NCBI GenBank assembly: GCA_018699075.1
Contig: JABIPV010000147.1
Location: forward strand, 1 to 16,252
DNA: 16,252 nucleotides
Origin: Kordiimonadaceae bacterium
Lineage (GTDB): Bacteria > Pseudomonadota > Alphaproteobacteria > Sphingomonadales > Emcibacteraceae
Direction: 5' to 3'
In this document: positions 1-6,516 of the stretch, in pieces
Position numbering within the stretch: the first letter of the stretch is position 1
Layout of the letters: each line of letters opens with the position of its first letter
The notes under the pieces: model-generated
What the model saw: the letters and a program-made list of their open reading frames with translations, nothing else
Databases searched by the model: none
Told to the model about the DNA's origin: nothing
Program-made: the position numbers and the translations under genes

Positions 1-2
1 AA

Positions 3-1073
3 AAACGTAAAAAGGAACTCGCGGCCGAAGGACTTTTTGATGCTGAACGTAAACGTTTAATTCCTTATTTGCCAAAAATAATAGGTGTCGTTACGTCGCC
101 AACTGGGTCGGTGATACGTGATATTTTACACAGGTTATCAGACCGCTTCCCACGTCATGTACTGGTGTGGCCTGTTCTTGTGCAGGGTGACGGCGCGTCG
201 AAACAAATATCGGATGCTATTGATGGTTTTAATAATATGGATACTGGCGGTAAAATTCCGCGACCTGATGTGATTATCGTTGCGCGCGGTGGCGGCAGTT
301 TAGAAGATCTCTGGTGTTTTAACGAAGAAGAGGTAATCAGAGCGGTGGCAAAATCATCGATACCGCTTATTTCAGCAGTAGGTCATGAAACCGACACCAC
401 ATTAATCGATTATGTATCCGATTTTCGCTCTCCAACACCGACGGCAGCCGCTGAAAAAGCGGTGCCCGTACGCGATGATTTAATTTACACAATACGTGAT
501 TTTGATATGCGCCTTGAAAAAGCCACACGGCGTTACTTTAATGAGCTGGAACAAAAGGTCGAAGGTTTGGGACGTGGATTGCCGAAACCAACTGATATGC
601 TCAGTTTAGCAAGTCAACGTTTCGATGAATTAAGCGATCGGTTGCCACGGGCGTTAAAAGTGGGTGTTGAAAAACACGCCACCAATTTTGAAAGTATTAA
701 AAGATTGCTGAGACCAGAAACCATTAATGTTGAAATTAAAAGATCAGCAGAACAAATAAAAGTAAGCAGTGAAAGAATGAATAGGGCGGTTTCATATAAT
801 ATTTCAAATAAGAAAAACCAGTTTGAAACCCCGGCTAGATTACTTGGTAGTCTAAGTTATCAAAATGTGCTCGATCGTGGCTTTGCCGTGATACGTGACG
901 GGGAAGGTAAAGCGCTTAGTGACGGCAATAATATTAAAAAAGGCACGGGTCTTGGCATTGAATTCCGTGATGGTGTGGTTCCCGTTATAACCACTGGAGG
1001 TAAACCCGCCCAGAAAAAACCGAAGAAAAAAACAGTTAAGCCGGATCAAGGCGAACAAGGTCAACTTTTATGA
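3..1073 (+). CDS. xseA: Exodeoxyribonuclease VII large subunit, 3' part (5' end outside window)
   Basis: Catalytic large subunit of exonuclease VII, which degrades single-stranded DNA to short oligonucleotides in the cytoplasm together with the small subunit XseB. The reading frame is open from base 3, so the gene begins upstream; 356 residues are visible. The N-terminal OB-fold (DNA-binding) part is missing. The visible part starts in the linker (AAEGLFDAERKRLIPYLPK), followed by the catalytic-domain hallmarks IIGVVTSPTG, VIIVARGGGSLEDLW, ISAVGHETDTTLIDYV and RSPTPTAAAE. A long charged, probably coiled-coil segment comes next, then the conserved C-terminal LDRGFAVIRD block and a lysine-rich tail. 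A TTG at 69 is internal to the conserved domain and is not the start. The stop overlaps the start of the following peptidase gene (ATGA at 1070-1073), implying translational coupling. Identification is firm. Confidence 0.96.
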   Translation, partial: KRKKELAAEGLFDAERKRLIPYLPKIIGVVTSPTGSVIRDILHRLSDRFPRHVLVWPVLVQGDGASKQISDAIDGFNNMDTGGKIPRPDVIIVARGGGSLEDLWCFNEEEVIRAVAKSSIPLISAVGHETDTTLIDYVSDFRSPTPTAAAEKAVPVRDDLIYTIRDFDMRLEKATRRYFNELEQKVEGLGRGLPKPTDMLSLASQRFDELSDRLPRALKVGVEKHATNFESIKRLLRPETINVEIKRSAEQIKVSSERMNRAVSYNISNKKNQFETPARLLGSLSYQNVLDRGFAVIRDGEGKALSDGNNIKKGTGLGIEFRDGVVPVITTGGKPAQKKPKKKTVKPDQGEQGQLL

Positions 1074-1876
1074 AAAAAATAATTATTTATGTTTCTCTTT
1101 TGCTGATGACATGCGCCGCTCAAGCTGAAAATACGCTTGGAATTAAAGAACCCATGAAACAGGGGGGCTATTATGTGGGCAAAGTTAATCCCGGTGATAA
1201 GGTTACATTCCACAGCAATACTGTAAAACAATCCGCAGATGGTTATTTCGTTTTGGGACTAGGTTGGAAGTATAAACCTGTAGCCAATATTCGTGTCGAT
1301 CATAAAGCGGGCGGTCATACCATGCATCAACTTGACGTGGTTCCCCATGATTATGACGTGGAAGAAATAACCGGCTTGCCGCCAAAATATGTGGCGCCAC
1401 CAAAAGAAGTTCAAGAACGCATAACAAAAGATGCACTCGCGGTTCGTAAGGTCAGGACTATTTCCAGTGACCTTGATAATTTTAAGGAAAAAATGATCTG
1501 GCCTGTTAAAGGAAGGATTAGCGGAAGGTTCGGGTCCCACCGTATATTAAATGGTGAAGCCAGAAGTCCTCATACTGGTCTTGATATTGCGCCGGGTGCA
1601 GGTGCCTTAATTGTGGCACCTTTGGGTGGCAAAGTGTCACTGGTTAGTGATCAATATTATACAGGCAACACCCTTGTAATTGATCATGGACATGGGCTCA
1701 GTTCAGTTTACGCCCATATGGAAAAGGCATTAGTTGTTGAAGGACAAATGATAGCCCAAGGTGATGAAATTGGCATTGTCGGTATGACAGGCCGGGCCAC
1801 AGGACCACATCTCCACTGGGGAATGAATTGGTATGGCGAACGGCTTAATGCAGGCGTTGCTCTTGGAATAGAATAG
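1070..1876 (+). CDS. Exported M23 (LytM-type) zinc metallopeptidase
   Basis: Likely periplasmic peptidoglycan endopeptidase that cuts peptide cross-links, or a related murein-remodelling factor. The 268-residue product begins with a Sec signal peptide (residues 1-19, cleavage expected after TCAAQA). A region of about 120 residues with no motif I recognise precedes the C-terminal M23 domain (about 145-260). All family metal and catalytic positions are visible by motif: H168 and D172 in HTGLD, H216 in VYAHM, and H247 and H249 in GPHLHW. H168, D172 and H249 should bind zinc, and H216 and H247 should be catalytic, so the enzyme looks active rather than a degenerate activator such as EnvC. The start codon overlaps the xseA stop by ATGA, and the next gene begins 11 bases after the stop. 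An M23 gene next to xseA is, as I recall, seen in other alphaproteobacteria. The exact bond cleaved cannot be read from the sequence. Confidence 0.93.
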   Translation: MKKIIIYVSLLLMTCAAQAENTLGIKEPMKQGGYYVGKVNPGDKVTFHSNTVKQSADGYFVLGLGWKYKPVANIRVDHKAGGHTMHQLDVVPHDYDVEEITGLPPKYVAPPKEVQERITKDALAVRKVRTISSDLDNFKEKMIWPVKGRISGRFGSHRILNGEARSPHTGLDIAPGAGALIVAPLGGKVSLVSDQYYTGNTLVIDHGHGLSSVYAHMEKALVVEGQMIAQGDEIGIVGMTGRATGPHLHWGMNWYGERLNAGVALGIE

Positions 1877-1887
1877 AGGAAAATAGG

Positions 1888-2580
1888 ATGATTTCTCAAC
1901 TTATAAGAAAAATAATACTATGTGCAGTAACATTTGGTTTTGTAATACCTACGGTCGCGTCGGCTCAATCAGGCATTTTTAGTGGTGATTTAAGCGCTAC
2001 AGCTGCTGTGAAAAGTGATTATCGCCACCGAGGAGTTTCAAAAACCAATAATGATTTCGCTGTCCAAGGTAGCTTGGATTGGTTTTCTGATAGCGGTGTT
2101 TATACGGGTATTTGGGCGTCCAACGTGTCGGATTTCAAAGGTTCTGACGTGGAAAGTAATATTTATCTAGGATATACTACAGAAGTTGATGGTTTTATCT
2201 ATGATATTGGTGCGACGGCCTATATCTATCCCGGTGGCGACAATGCCAACTATTTTGAAACTTATGGTTCCGTTGGCTTGGATTTCGGTTTACTCACCAG
2301 CTCCGTGGGGATCGCTTACATTTTCAGTAACGATAATATCGGGGATGATAATCTTTACTTTTATAATGATACCCGTGCGACAATCCCCAATACGCCTTTT
2401 TCTGTTGATCTACATCTTGGTTATGAAGATGGCGCCTTTGGTAATAATAAACTCGACTGGAAAATAGGTACCAGTGTCACATTTGATCAATTTGAACTGG
2501 GCGTGGCCTACATTGATACAAATAAAGCGGGAAGACGATCAGGTTCCGGCGTGATGTTTAGTGCAGAGGTGTTTTTCTAA
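1888..2580 (+). CDS. TorF-family putative outer-membrane porin
   Basis: A 230-residue exported protein matching the TorF/Gcw_chp family (TIGR02001 type) of putative outer-membrane beta-barrels, whose function is poorly known. A signal peptide spans residues 1-26 (VASA before Q27). The mature part opens with the family pattern SDYRHRGVSKTNNDFAVQGS, followed by alternating hydrophobic/polar, glycine- and aromatic-rich strands typical of small beta-barrels (DWFSDSGVYTGIWASN, GYTTEVDGFIYDIGATAY). It ends in Phe, as outer-membrane barrels commonly do for BAM recognition. Length is normal for the family. The ATG at 1888 is preceded by a purine-rich stretch (AGAGGAAAATAGG). It lies 11 bases after the M23 gene and 22 bases before the VOC gene, so the three are probably cotranscribed. 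What it transports, if anything, is unknown. Confidence 0.9.
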   Translation: MISQLIRKIILCAVTFGFVIPTVASAQSGIFSGDLSATAAVKSDYRHRGVSKTNNDFAVQGSLDWFSDSGVYTGIWASNVSDFKGSDVESNIYLGYTTEVDGFIYDIGATAYIYPGGDNANYFETYGSVGLDFGLLTSSVGIAYIFSNDNIGDDNLYFYNDTRATIPNTPFSVDLHLGYEDGAFGNNKLDWKIGTSVTFDQFELGVAYIDTNKAGRRSGSGVMFSAEVFF

Positions 2581-2585
2581 ACCAA

Positions 2586-2593
2586 GAGGGAGG
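2586..2593 (+). promoter_or_regulatory. Ribosome binding site deciding the VOC gene start
   Basis: The purine run GAGGGAGG sits 9 bases before the ATG at 2603. It supports that start over the in-frame ATG at 2561, which would overlap the end of the preceding porin gene and place 14 extra residues before a well-formed twin-arginine signal. Confidence 0.75.
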
Positions 2594-2602
2594 ATAACAA
2601 TA

Positions 2603-3166
2603 ATGAAGGATAAATATTCAAGGCGTGGTTTCATAAGTAAAACGGGTGCAACATTGGCAAGCGCAGGAACGGTTATGACACTTGCAAATATGAATACACC
2701 CGCAAAAGCACAAGAAGGGACAAATTCTATGATGGCAGGTAGTGAAATTGACCCGGTAGAATTTGGACAATCCTTAAGCGGACTTGGCATAAACTTACTT
2801 GTCACTGATGTTCTAAAAACAGTCGAATTTTCTGAAAAAGTCCTTCTAACTGAAACCATAATGGCTGATAAAGGTTTCGCAATTCTCCGTCGCGGTGACA
2901 TCGTATGGATGCTGCACGGTGATCAAACATATCACAGCAACCCACTGGCAGGTATTGTAAAAGGTGTTGAGGTAAGGGGCCAAGGCATTGAACTAAGGTT
3001 ATATGAACTGGACCCTGACGAAGCCGAAGCGAGAGCCAAAGAAAACGGTTACACCATGTTATCGGACAGTGCCAACAAACCCCACGGCTTACGCGAATGC
3101 TACATCCTAGACCCCGACGGTTACTGCTGGGTCGCCAGCCGCGCTCTGAAGGACGGCGAAGAGTGA
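2603..3166 (+). CDS. Tat-exported VOC (glyoxalase/bleomycin-resistance fold) protein
   Basis: A 187-residue protein with a twin-arginine signal (SRRGF at residues 6-10, hydrophobic region about 14-30, likely cleavage after AKA near residue 36). It should therefore fold in the cytoplasm and be exported to the periplasm. Residues about 60-180 resemble one or two beta-alpha-beta-beta-beta modules of the VOC superfamily: GLGINLLVTDVLKTVEF at the start, GIELRLYELDPDEAEARA in the second module, and the typical ending LRECYILDPDGYCWVAS. The first metal ligand position usual for VOC enzymes seems to be Asn (N64); possible ligands later are H105, E130 and E165. Substrate and even enzymatic activity are unclear. 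The ATG at 2603 was chosen for its strong RBS. It is the last gene of the plus-strand cluster and directly follows the TorF-like porin gene. The final 100 or so bases use more C-ending codons than the rest of the gene. Confidence 0.85.
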   Translation: MKDKYSRRGFISKTGATLASAGTVMTLANMNTPAKAQEGTNSMMAGSEIDPVEFGQSLSGLGINLLVTDVLKTVEFSEKVLLTETIMADKGFAILRRGDIVWMLHGDQTYHSNPLAGIVKGVEVRGQGIELRLYELDPDEAEARAKENGYTMLSDSANKPHGLRECYILDPDGYCWVASRALKDGEE

Positions 3167-3281
3167 ATAGTAGAGTTACCTTCAAATGTTAATTGGCTTG
3201 TTACTGTTAGTTTTAGGAGAGTTTACATTAATTGACTAGGCGCTTCAAAACAACAAACGACAAACGTCTGCTTCTAAAGAA

Positions 3282-4757
3282 TTACTCAGCTAAAACTGTT
3301 TCTAGTTCCTGTTTTATTCGTGTCATAGTTTTATCTGAATAAGCTAAATACAGTGACACAAGTGGCGATATATAAGCAAAAAACACAAACGGCAGGTAAT
3401 CTATTGTCGCCACTCCGAGTGCGGTAGTACAAAAAACAGCATTAGTGTTCCAAGGAATAAGAGGTGCAGTCACAGTTCCAGCATCTTCGCATGCGCGTGA
3501 AAGAGTTTTTGGATGAAGATCAAATTTTTTATAGGCAGAAGCAAACATTCGTGCAGGAATAATTATAGCCATCGACTGGTTGGCTGCAGTGAAATTAACA
3601 AATACACAGGATGCTAATGTTGCGGCCACTAAACCTCCGATGCTACGAACTCTTGATATCATTGCCCCCGCAAGAGATTGCAGCATACCGCTGGCTTCCA
3701 TAATACCGCCAAAAGACATGGCCGAGAGTACTAGAAAAACAACCATTAACATGGATGACATACCGCCCCGATTAAATAGTTGGTCGATCATAACATCACC
3801 ACTTTCAATGGAAAATCCACTGGCAATAATGTTTAGAATAAGTGAGTAACTACCAGATAATGTGATCCCTCCCTCTATAGCACTGTTTAAATAATCCCAT
3901 TGAAATATCGGAACGGCAACAATTGCTAGAAAAATACCTAATATCAACGCCGGCATTGCTGGTAGACCACGAGCGACAAACACGACAACCGCAATCGGAC
4001 CTATTAACAACCACAGCGAAATATTAAAATGGCTTCTTATAAGGTTTTGTAGGTTTTCAATTTGGCTATTATCCATAGTCGGTGGGGAGTAAAAAATATC
4101 AATGATCGTAAATATCATCAATGAAAGTATAATTGCTGGACCTGTCGTATAAACCATGTGCTTGATATGGGTGATTACATCTATTCCTACCATAGCAGGG
4201 GCGAGATTGGTTGAATCAGATACGGGCGACATTTTATCGCCAAAATAAGCACCCGATATAATTGCTCCTGCCACTAAGCCGACATTAATTCCCATGACAG
4301 TACCAACACCGATTAGAGCTAAGCCTACAGTACCGATAGTTGACCAGCTTGAACCTGTGCAAATTGCGACAATACCACAACTGATACAGCATATGGTTAG
4401 AAAGGCTTTTGGTGAAATAATTTCTAGCCCATAATAAATCAGGGTCGGCACAATTCCTGAGGCGATCCAAATTGCGATTAATGCGCCAACTAGCAACATA
4501 ATTAGATTGGCTTGCATAGCCATATCTATGGAACGTAGAATACCTTTTTCGAGTTTTTTATACGGCACTTTTATCACAAAAAATGCAACCAGCCCCGCGA
4601 ATACTGCTGAAACAAAAAGGATCATTTCACTAGGAACATAGGCATCGTCTAAAAATAAATTTAAGGTCATTAATCCGATGAGAACAGCTATCGGTAGGAT
4701 TGACACAAATATAGCAGGTCTGTGCTGATCAGCGCTCTCGTCTAGTGACTTGTTCAT
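3282..4757 (-). CDS. nhaC: NhaC-family Na+/H+ antiporter
   Basis: Inner-membrane secondary transporter of the NhaC family, expected to exchange Na+ for H+. Some members exchange organic acids (malate/lactate), so the substrate is not certain. The 491-residue protein is almost entirely hydrophobic, with about 11-13 membrane segments. Family motifs are present: GSSWSTIGTVGLALIGVG (135-152), SGAYFGDKMSPVSDSTNLA (168-186), and near the C-terminus EDAGTVTAPLIPWNTNAVF. Length fits the family. The ATG has an AGGGAT ribosome site 7 bases upstream. The gene converges on the VOC gene, and I see no clear terminator in the 115-bp gap between them. Upstream (transcriptionally) is the sulfatase gene, 206 bases away, with adjoining palindromes in that gap; it could be cotranscribed with the sulfatase or have its own promoter. 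Confidence 0.92.
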   Translation of the reverse strand: MNKSLDESADQHRPAIFVSILPIAVLIGLMTLNLFLDDAYVPSEMILFVSAVFAGLVAFFVIKVPYKKLEKGILRSIDMAMQANLIMLLVGALIAIWIASGIVPTLIYYGLEIISPKAFLTICCISCGIVAICTGSSWSTIGTVGLALIGVGTVMGINVGLVAGAIISGAYFGDKMSPVSDSTNLAPAMVGIDVITHIKHMVYTTGPAIILSLMIFTIIDIFYSPPTMDNSQIENLQNLIRSHFNISLWLLIGPIAVVVFVARGLPAMPALILGIFLAIVAVPIFQWDYLNSAIEGGITLSGSYSLILNIIASGFSIESGDVMIDQLFNRGGMSSMLMVVFLVLSAMSFGGIMEASGMLQSLAGAMISRVRSIGGLVAATLASCVFVNFTAANQSMAIIIPARMFASAYKKFDLHPKTLSRACEDAGTVTAPLIPWNTNAVFCTTALGVATIDYLPFVFFAYISPLVSLYLAYSDKTMTRIKQELETVLAE

Positions 4758-4790
4758 GCTGATCCCTAAAATGTATTTTGCTACAGTTGC

Positions 4791-4817
4791 ACACTAAAGT
4801 GTTTAACTCCAGTTAAA
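4791..4817. repeat. Two abutting palindromes upstream of nhaC (possible operator)
   Basis: ACACT-AA-AGTGT (4791-4802) abuts TTTAACT-CC-AGTTAAA (4802-4817), sharing one base. Both have perfect arms around 2-base centres. They lie 33-60 bases upstream of the nhaC start codon, where an operator would be expected. No T-tract follows, so they are unlikely to be terminators. The rest of the 206-base gap (4758-4963) shows no convincing promoter. It has three GTCGGA copies (4858, 4868, 4908) and a 17-codon ORF at 4834 that I do not call. Confidence 0.35.
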
Positions 4818-4963
4818 AGACCTGAATAGGACAATGAACTACGAATATCTGGTTTGGGTCGGAAGCAGTCGGATCGATAAACGGTAATATTTGTGAACGT
4901 TTCTATGTCGGACAGTGCGCCATAATGTGCCCGCGTTACTATTCTTCTTATGTTTTGAATTTA

Positions 4964-6460
4964 TTACTCATTATTGTCTTCTATTCCCTTGCCTTTAAGG
5001 ATGGATAGTCTGGTATCAAACAGAAGGTTTTCGTCTAAAATTTCACCAAATCGAGGTTCTTCATGTGCTAATGTTGCAAAATTCTTCATTTTAGTGACGA
5101 TCTCTAAATGTTGTGTCGCAATATTTTTCTTCTCTTGAATATCTATGTTGAGATTATAAAGTTCGAAAGGACCATTATTATGCGAAATAGCTTTCCAATT
5201 CTTTATGCGTATGGCTCGGCTTCCTCCGTCTTCCCAATACAGATATTCGTGTTGCTCTTGGGCTTTATTTTTTCCTAGCAAAGTCGGTACAATAGACAAA
5301 CCATCAGTTGTTGCTGGCTTGTTAAGTCCGGCAAATTCAGCGAAAGTTGGCATTAGGTCGGGGAAATATCCAAGATGGTCATTTGAGCTACTAAACGCAA
5401 TTTTACCAGGCCACCGCACTGCGAAAGGTATACGCAATCCTCCTTCATATAATTCGCGTTTGCCACCGCGGAAGCGTTCGCCAGTTACAGGGTTTAGATT
5501 AGGAGCAAGTACACCATGAGGGTGTTTTTCATTTTTAAAATAATCCTGCCCACCATTATCGCCAGACAAAACAACAATCGTATTGTCATCAATATCAAGA
5601 TCAATAAGAAGTTGCATAATTTCACCAATTTGACGGTCCATCATTTCGACCATAGCAGCATAAGTTTCTCCATCACGGTCGCCTCTTTGGTTTTTGCCCC
5701 CCCAATCTTCGTCTTTATATTTCTGCCATGAAGGATCAGTTTTATCAAATCCCCAATAACCATGAGGCGGCGTATATGCCAAATAGGCATAGAAAGGCTT
5801 ATCTTTATTCTCTTTAATGAATTGAACGGATTGATTGTAAATCAAAGTATGTGAAAAAGTATTACCTTCATAATAATGTCCAGTATTGCCATCTAGTGGA
5901 ATAATTTTACTGTTTTTAATGAGGAATTCTGGGAAATATCCATGGGCATGGATTTGATTATAATAACCGTAGAAAATATCGAAACCTTGTTTTTCCGGTA
6001 CACCCGTAGTGCCGCGGTCTCCTAGTCCCCATTTACCAAAACCGCCTGTCGCATAGCCAGCTTCTTTTAGCACTTCAGCTATGGTAACTTCACTATCCGC
6101 AATAATATCTCGGGGACCATTACTGCGAATGGGTGTGTGGCCAGCGTGTTGACCCGTCATCAAACTGCTACGAGTGGAAGCACAAACATTGTTACCCGCA
6201 AGGAACTGCGTGAACATCATACCTTCTTCTGCAAGTTGATCGATATTCGGCGTTTCGAGAATAGGGTGTTTCATTTTCGACCATTCAAAATAACCCCATT
6301 CATCTAGCATAATATGAATAATGTTCGGCTTATCTAATTGATCACATGCAAGAACAGAAGCAGGAGCAGAAAAAGATAGTATGACAAAAATAGCTGCCGC
6401 AGAACTTTGAATTGGCACACTTTTTAAGAACACCCCAAAAATTGTTACAAGATTTCGCAT
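4964..6460 (-). CDS. Exported sulfatase (arylsulfatase-like, S1 superfamily)
   Basis: Probable periplasmic or lipid-anchored sulfatase hydrolysing sulfate esters. The 498-residue form starts at the ATG with a good RBS; a TTG 18 bases upstream is less likely. A long signal segment ends in ASVLA-C39. In order the sulfatase hallmarks are: PNIIHIMLDEWGY with metal-site D53/E54; TPNIDQLAEEGMMFTQF; the formylglycine site at C93; GGFGKWG (K143); HAHGY (H171/H173); TPPHGYW (H233); LSGDNGG (D301, N302); and GGKRELYEGGLRIPF (K334). Known sulfatases carry C-x-(P/A)-x-R at the modified Cys, whereas here the motif is C-A-S-T-R, so maturation by formylglycine-generating enzyme is uncertain. The D-E pair and the VPEKQGFDIFYGYYNQIHAH region match, as I recall, a subfamily common in Planctomycetes and Verrucomicrobia, which hints at horizontal transfer. 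It follows pmbA by 56 bases and precedes nhaC. No sulfatase-maturase gene is in the window. Confidence 0.9.
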   Translation of the reverse strand: MRNLVTIFGVFLKSVPIQSSAAAIFVILSFSAPASVLACDQLDKPNIIHIMLDEWGYFEWSKMKHPILETPNIDQLAEEGMMFTQFLAGNNVCASTRSSLMTGQHAGHTPIRSNGPRDIIADSEVTIAEVLKEAGYATGGFGKWGLGDRGTTGVPEKQGFDIFYGYYNQIHAHGYFPEFLIKNSKIIPLDGNTGHYYEGNTFSHTLIYNQSVQFIKENKDKPFYAYLAYTPPHGYWGFDKTDPSWQKYKDEDWGGKNQRGDRDGETYAAMVEMMDRQIGEIMQLLIDLDIDDNTIVVLSGDNGGQDYFKNEKHPHGVLAPNLNPVTGERFRGGKRELYEGGLRIPFAVRWPGKIAFSSSNDHLGYFPDLMPTFAEFAGLNKPATTDGLSIVPTLLGKNKAQEQHEYLYWEDGGSRAIRIKNWKAISHNNGPFELYNLNIDIQEKKNIATQHLEIVTKMKNFATLAHEEPRFGEILDENLLFDTRLSILKGKGIEDNNE

Positions 6461-6467
6461 TATTATT

Positions 6468-6472
6468 TCTCC
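6468..6472 (-). promoter_or_regulatory. Ribosome binding site deciding the sulfatase start
   Basis: On the minus strand GGAGA is followed after 7 bases by ATG at 6460. The only in-frame upstream alternative is a TTG at 6478, which this site overlaps, so translation most likely begins at 6460. Confidence 0.7.
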
Positions 6473-6516
6473 GGTCAATATTACTTACTAACCATTCTAT
6501 GCTTCACGGCAAAATT

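Noticed and set aside
2561..2602. In-frame upstream start for the VOC gene
   Set aside because: It would overlap the porin gene and has no RBS; GAGGGAGG points to the ATG at 2603, which opens a proper Tat signal.
3167..3281. Possible bidirectional terminator between the convergent VOC and nhaC genes
   Set aside because: Expected from gene layout, but no stable hairpin with a T-tract could be found in the gap.
4834..4887. 17-codon ORF in the sulfatase-nhaC gap
   Set aside because: Only a poorly spaced AGG precedes it and the peptide resembles nothing I know; too short to support.
4858..4913. Three GTCGGA copies suggesting a repeat array
   Set aside because: Six bases, irregular spacing (10 and 40), no conserved flanks; likely chance and no CRISPR-like structure.
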